A DNA stretch of 7,207 bases from Lachnospiraceae bacterium (GTDB lineage: Bacteria > Bacillota_A > Clostridia > Lachnospirales > Lachnospiraceae). The stretch lies in NCBI GenBank assembly GCA_017621115.1, contig JAGATU010000089.1, positions 1-7,207 on the forward strand. Direction: 5' to 3'. Below, piece after piece: positions 6,511 to 7,207 of this stretch (its first letter is position 1; each line of letters begins with the position of its first letter). The notes under the pieces are model-generated. The model was given only the letters and a program-made list of their open reading frames with translations, was not told the DNA's origin and did no database searches. Both the position numbers and the translations under genes were made by a program.

Positions 6511-7207
6511 TCAATTCCTTCATCCTGTCCGCAATCGCATTGCATCCGGCTTCATTCAGATGATAATCGTCTACCAGATATTCGTCGCGGTTATCGATAT
6601 TAATAACGCCAAAGTAGGTATCAATAAAGGAAATACCGCAGGAAGTTGCAATATTGGCTTCGTATCCTAAGTAATCGGTTAAGGTACCGTTGCCTAAATC
6701 GTGGATATCACCGTCCACGTAGAAATCGTCGATGGTTTTACCACTGGCAGGAATCGAAAGAACGACGATTCGGATGTATGGATATTTTTCCTGAATCAGT
6801 TTTACGCTGGCTTCGAGGGAACCGGCAAAAGTAAGCAGGTTGTCGGTATCACCCGGGTCGTATACCGGACGGTGGTCGATATAGTCGCTTAAATCGTACA
6901 TGATAACAACCATGTCGGCAGTGGATAAATCTACGGTTTTTAAGTATTCGGCTTTTGCCACTGCTTCATCGGAAGATTCGGCGGCAGCGGCATCTACTTC
7001 TGAAAAATCACCGTTTACAAGTGCATTTGTTACCGGATATAAGCTCAGTCCGTTTTCAGGGAAAGAACTTCCTTCTTCCACGAACTTAATGGATTGGTAG
7101 GAATTCGGGAAACCGCAGTTGACTACAGTGGCATCAAAGCGTGCGCCAATGGCTTTTGCTAACTGGTTATTATCGCCGTTGTCGGCAAATGTAGAATTAC
7201 CGAAACA
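6494..7207 (-). CDS. SGNH/GDSL-type hydrolase, 5' end cut by window edge
   Basis: Probable esterase or acyl hydrolase of the SGNH superfamily; the substrate is unknown. The frame is open from the right edge, giving 237 visible residues; a GTG at 7079-7081 is in frame but lies downstream of block I, so it is not the start. Block I is FGNSTF (fragment 2-7), with Ser5 as the likely nucleophile. Block V is DDYH (213-216), supplying Asp and His. Between them, VVIMYDLSDY (100-109) occupies the place of block III (GxND), followed by RPVYDPGD, and IRIVVLSIPASGK and ISFIDTYFGVINIDN follow. The N-terminus, and any signal peptide or membrane anchor, lies outside the window. The gene ends with TAG at 6494-6496 inside the 3' end of the kinase gene. 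This resembles a subfamily I associate with Lachnospiraceae, from memory. Confidence 0.75.
   Translation of the reverse strand, partial: CFGNSTFADNGDNNQLAKAIGARFDATVVNCGFPNSYQSIKFVEEGSSFPENGLSLYPVTNALVNGDFSEVDAAAAESSDEAVAKAEYLKTVDLSTADMVVIMYDLSDYIDHRPVYDPGDTDNLLTFAGSLEASVKLIQEKYPYIRIVVLSIPASGKTIDDFYVDGDIHDLGNGTLTDYLGYEANIATSCGISFIDTYFGVINIDNRDEYLVDDYHLNEAGCNAIADRMKELIILNQ

Noticed and set aside
7079..7081. GTG at 7079-7081 as the start of the hydrolase gene
   Set aside because: Starting there would remove block I with the Ser nucleophile, which is visible in frame out to the window edge.

Overview
The window looks like ordinary chromosome from a low-to-mid GC Gram-positive anaerobe, most likely a Clostridia member of the Lachnospiraceae type. 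The grounds are AT-rich intergenic DNA, strong AGGAG-type ribosome binding sites, a LytTR regulator, a very long multidomain surface glucosaminidase with Cys-rich 'ALGH...C..C' repeats, and an SGNH hydrolase of a style I associate with that family. The taxonomic call is inference from protein style; no rRNA or other marker is present.

Layout, left to right. (1) 2-463, plus strand: the C-terminal part of a regulator cut by the left window edge. It ends in one complete LytTR DNA-binding domain preceded by the C-terminal half of a second, so it appears to be a tandem-LytTR protein. (2) 464-661: an intergenic region with an intrinsic terminator, an extended -10 promoter and an imperfect 22-bp direct repeat whose two copies flank them. 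(3) 662-4585, plus strand: a 1307-residue secreted, membrane-anchored cell-wall glucosaminidase (signal peptide, SH3-like domain, glucosaminidase, Ig-like modules, Cys-rich repeats, acidic linker, an unnamed beta-rich domain, a transmembrane helix and an acidic cytoplasmic tail), closed by a strong terminator at 4633-4666. (4) 4684-5559, minus strand: a class I SAM-dependent methyltransferase of the RlmI/RlmK-like family (COG1092). (5) 5560-5631: a 72-bp divergent intergenic region with possible overlapping promoters. (6) 5632-6510, plus strand: a PfkB-family sugar-phosphate kinase of the 1-phosphofructokinase/LacC type. (7) 6494-7207, minus strand: an SGNH/GDSL-type hydrolase cut by the right window edge, overlapping the kinase gene tail-to-tail by 17 bp.

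The genes do not form one pathway. The LytTR regulator and the glucosaminidase are the only pair with a plausible link, because LytTR regulators often act on cell-envelope genes and bind direct repeats, but nothing here proves it. The methyltransferase and kinase are housekeeping or metabolic genes in separate transcription units. I see no mobile element, CRISPR array, RNA gene or defence system. The points most worth a second look are the tandem LytTR architecture with its neighbouring direct repeats, the architecture and repeat expansion of the glucosaminidase, and the altered block III of the SGNH hydrolase.
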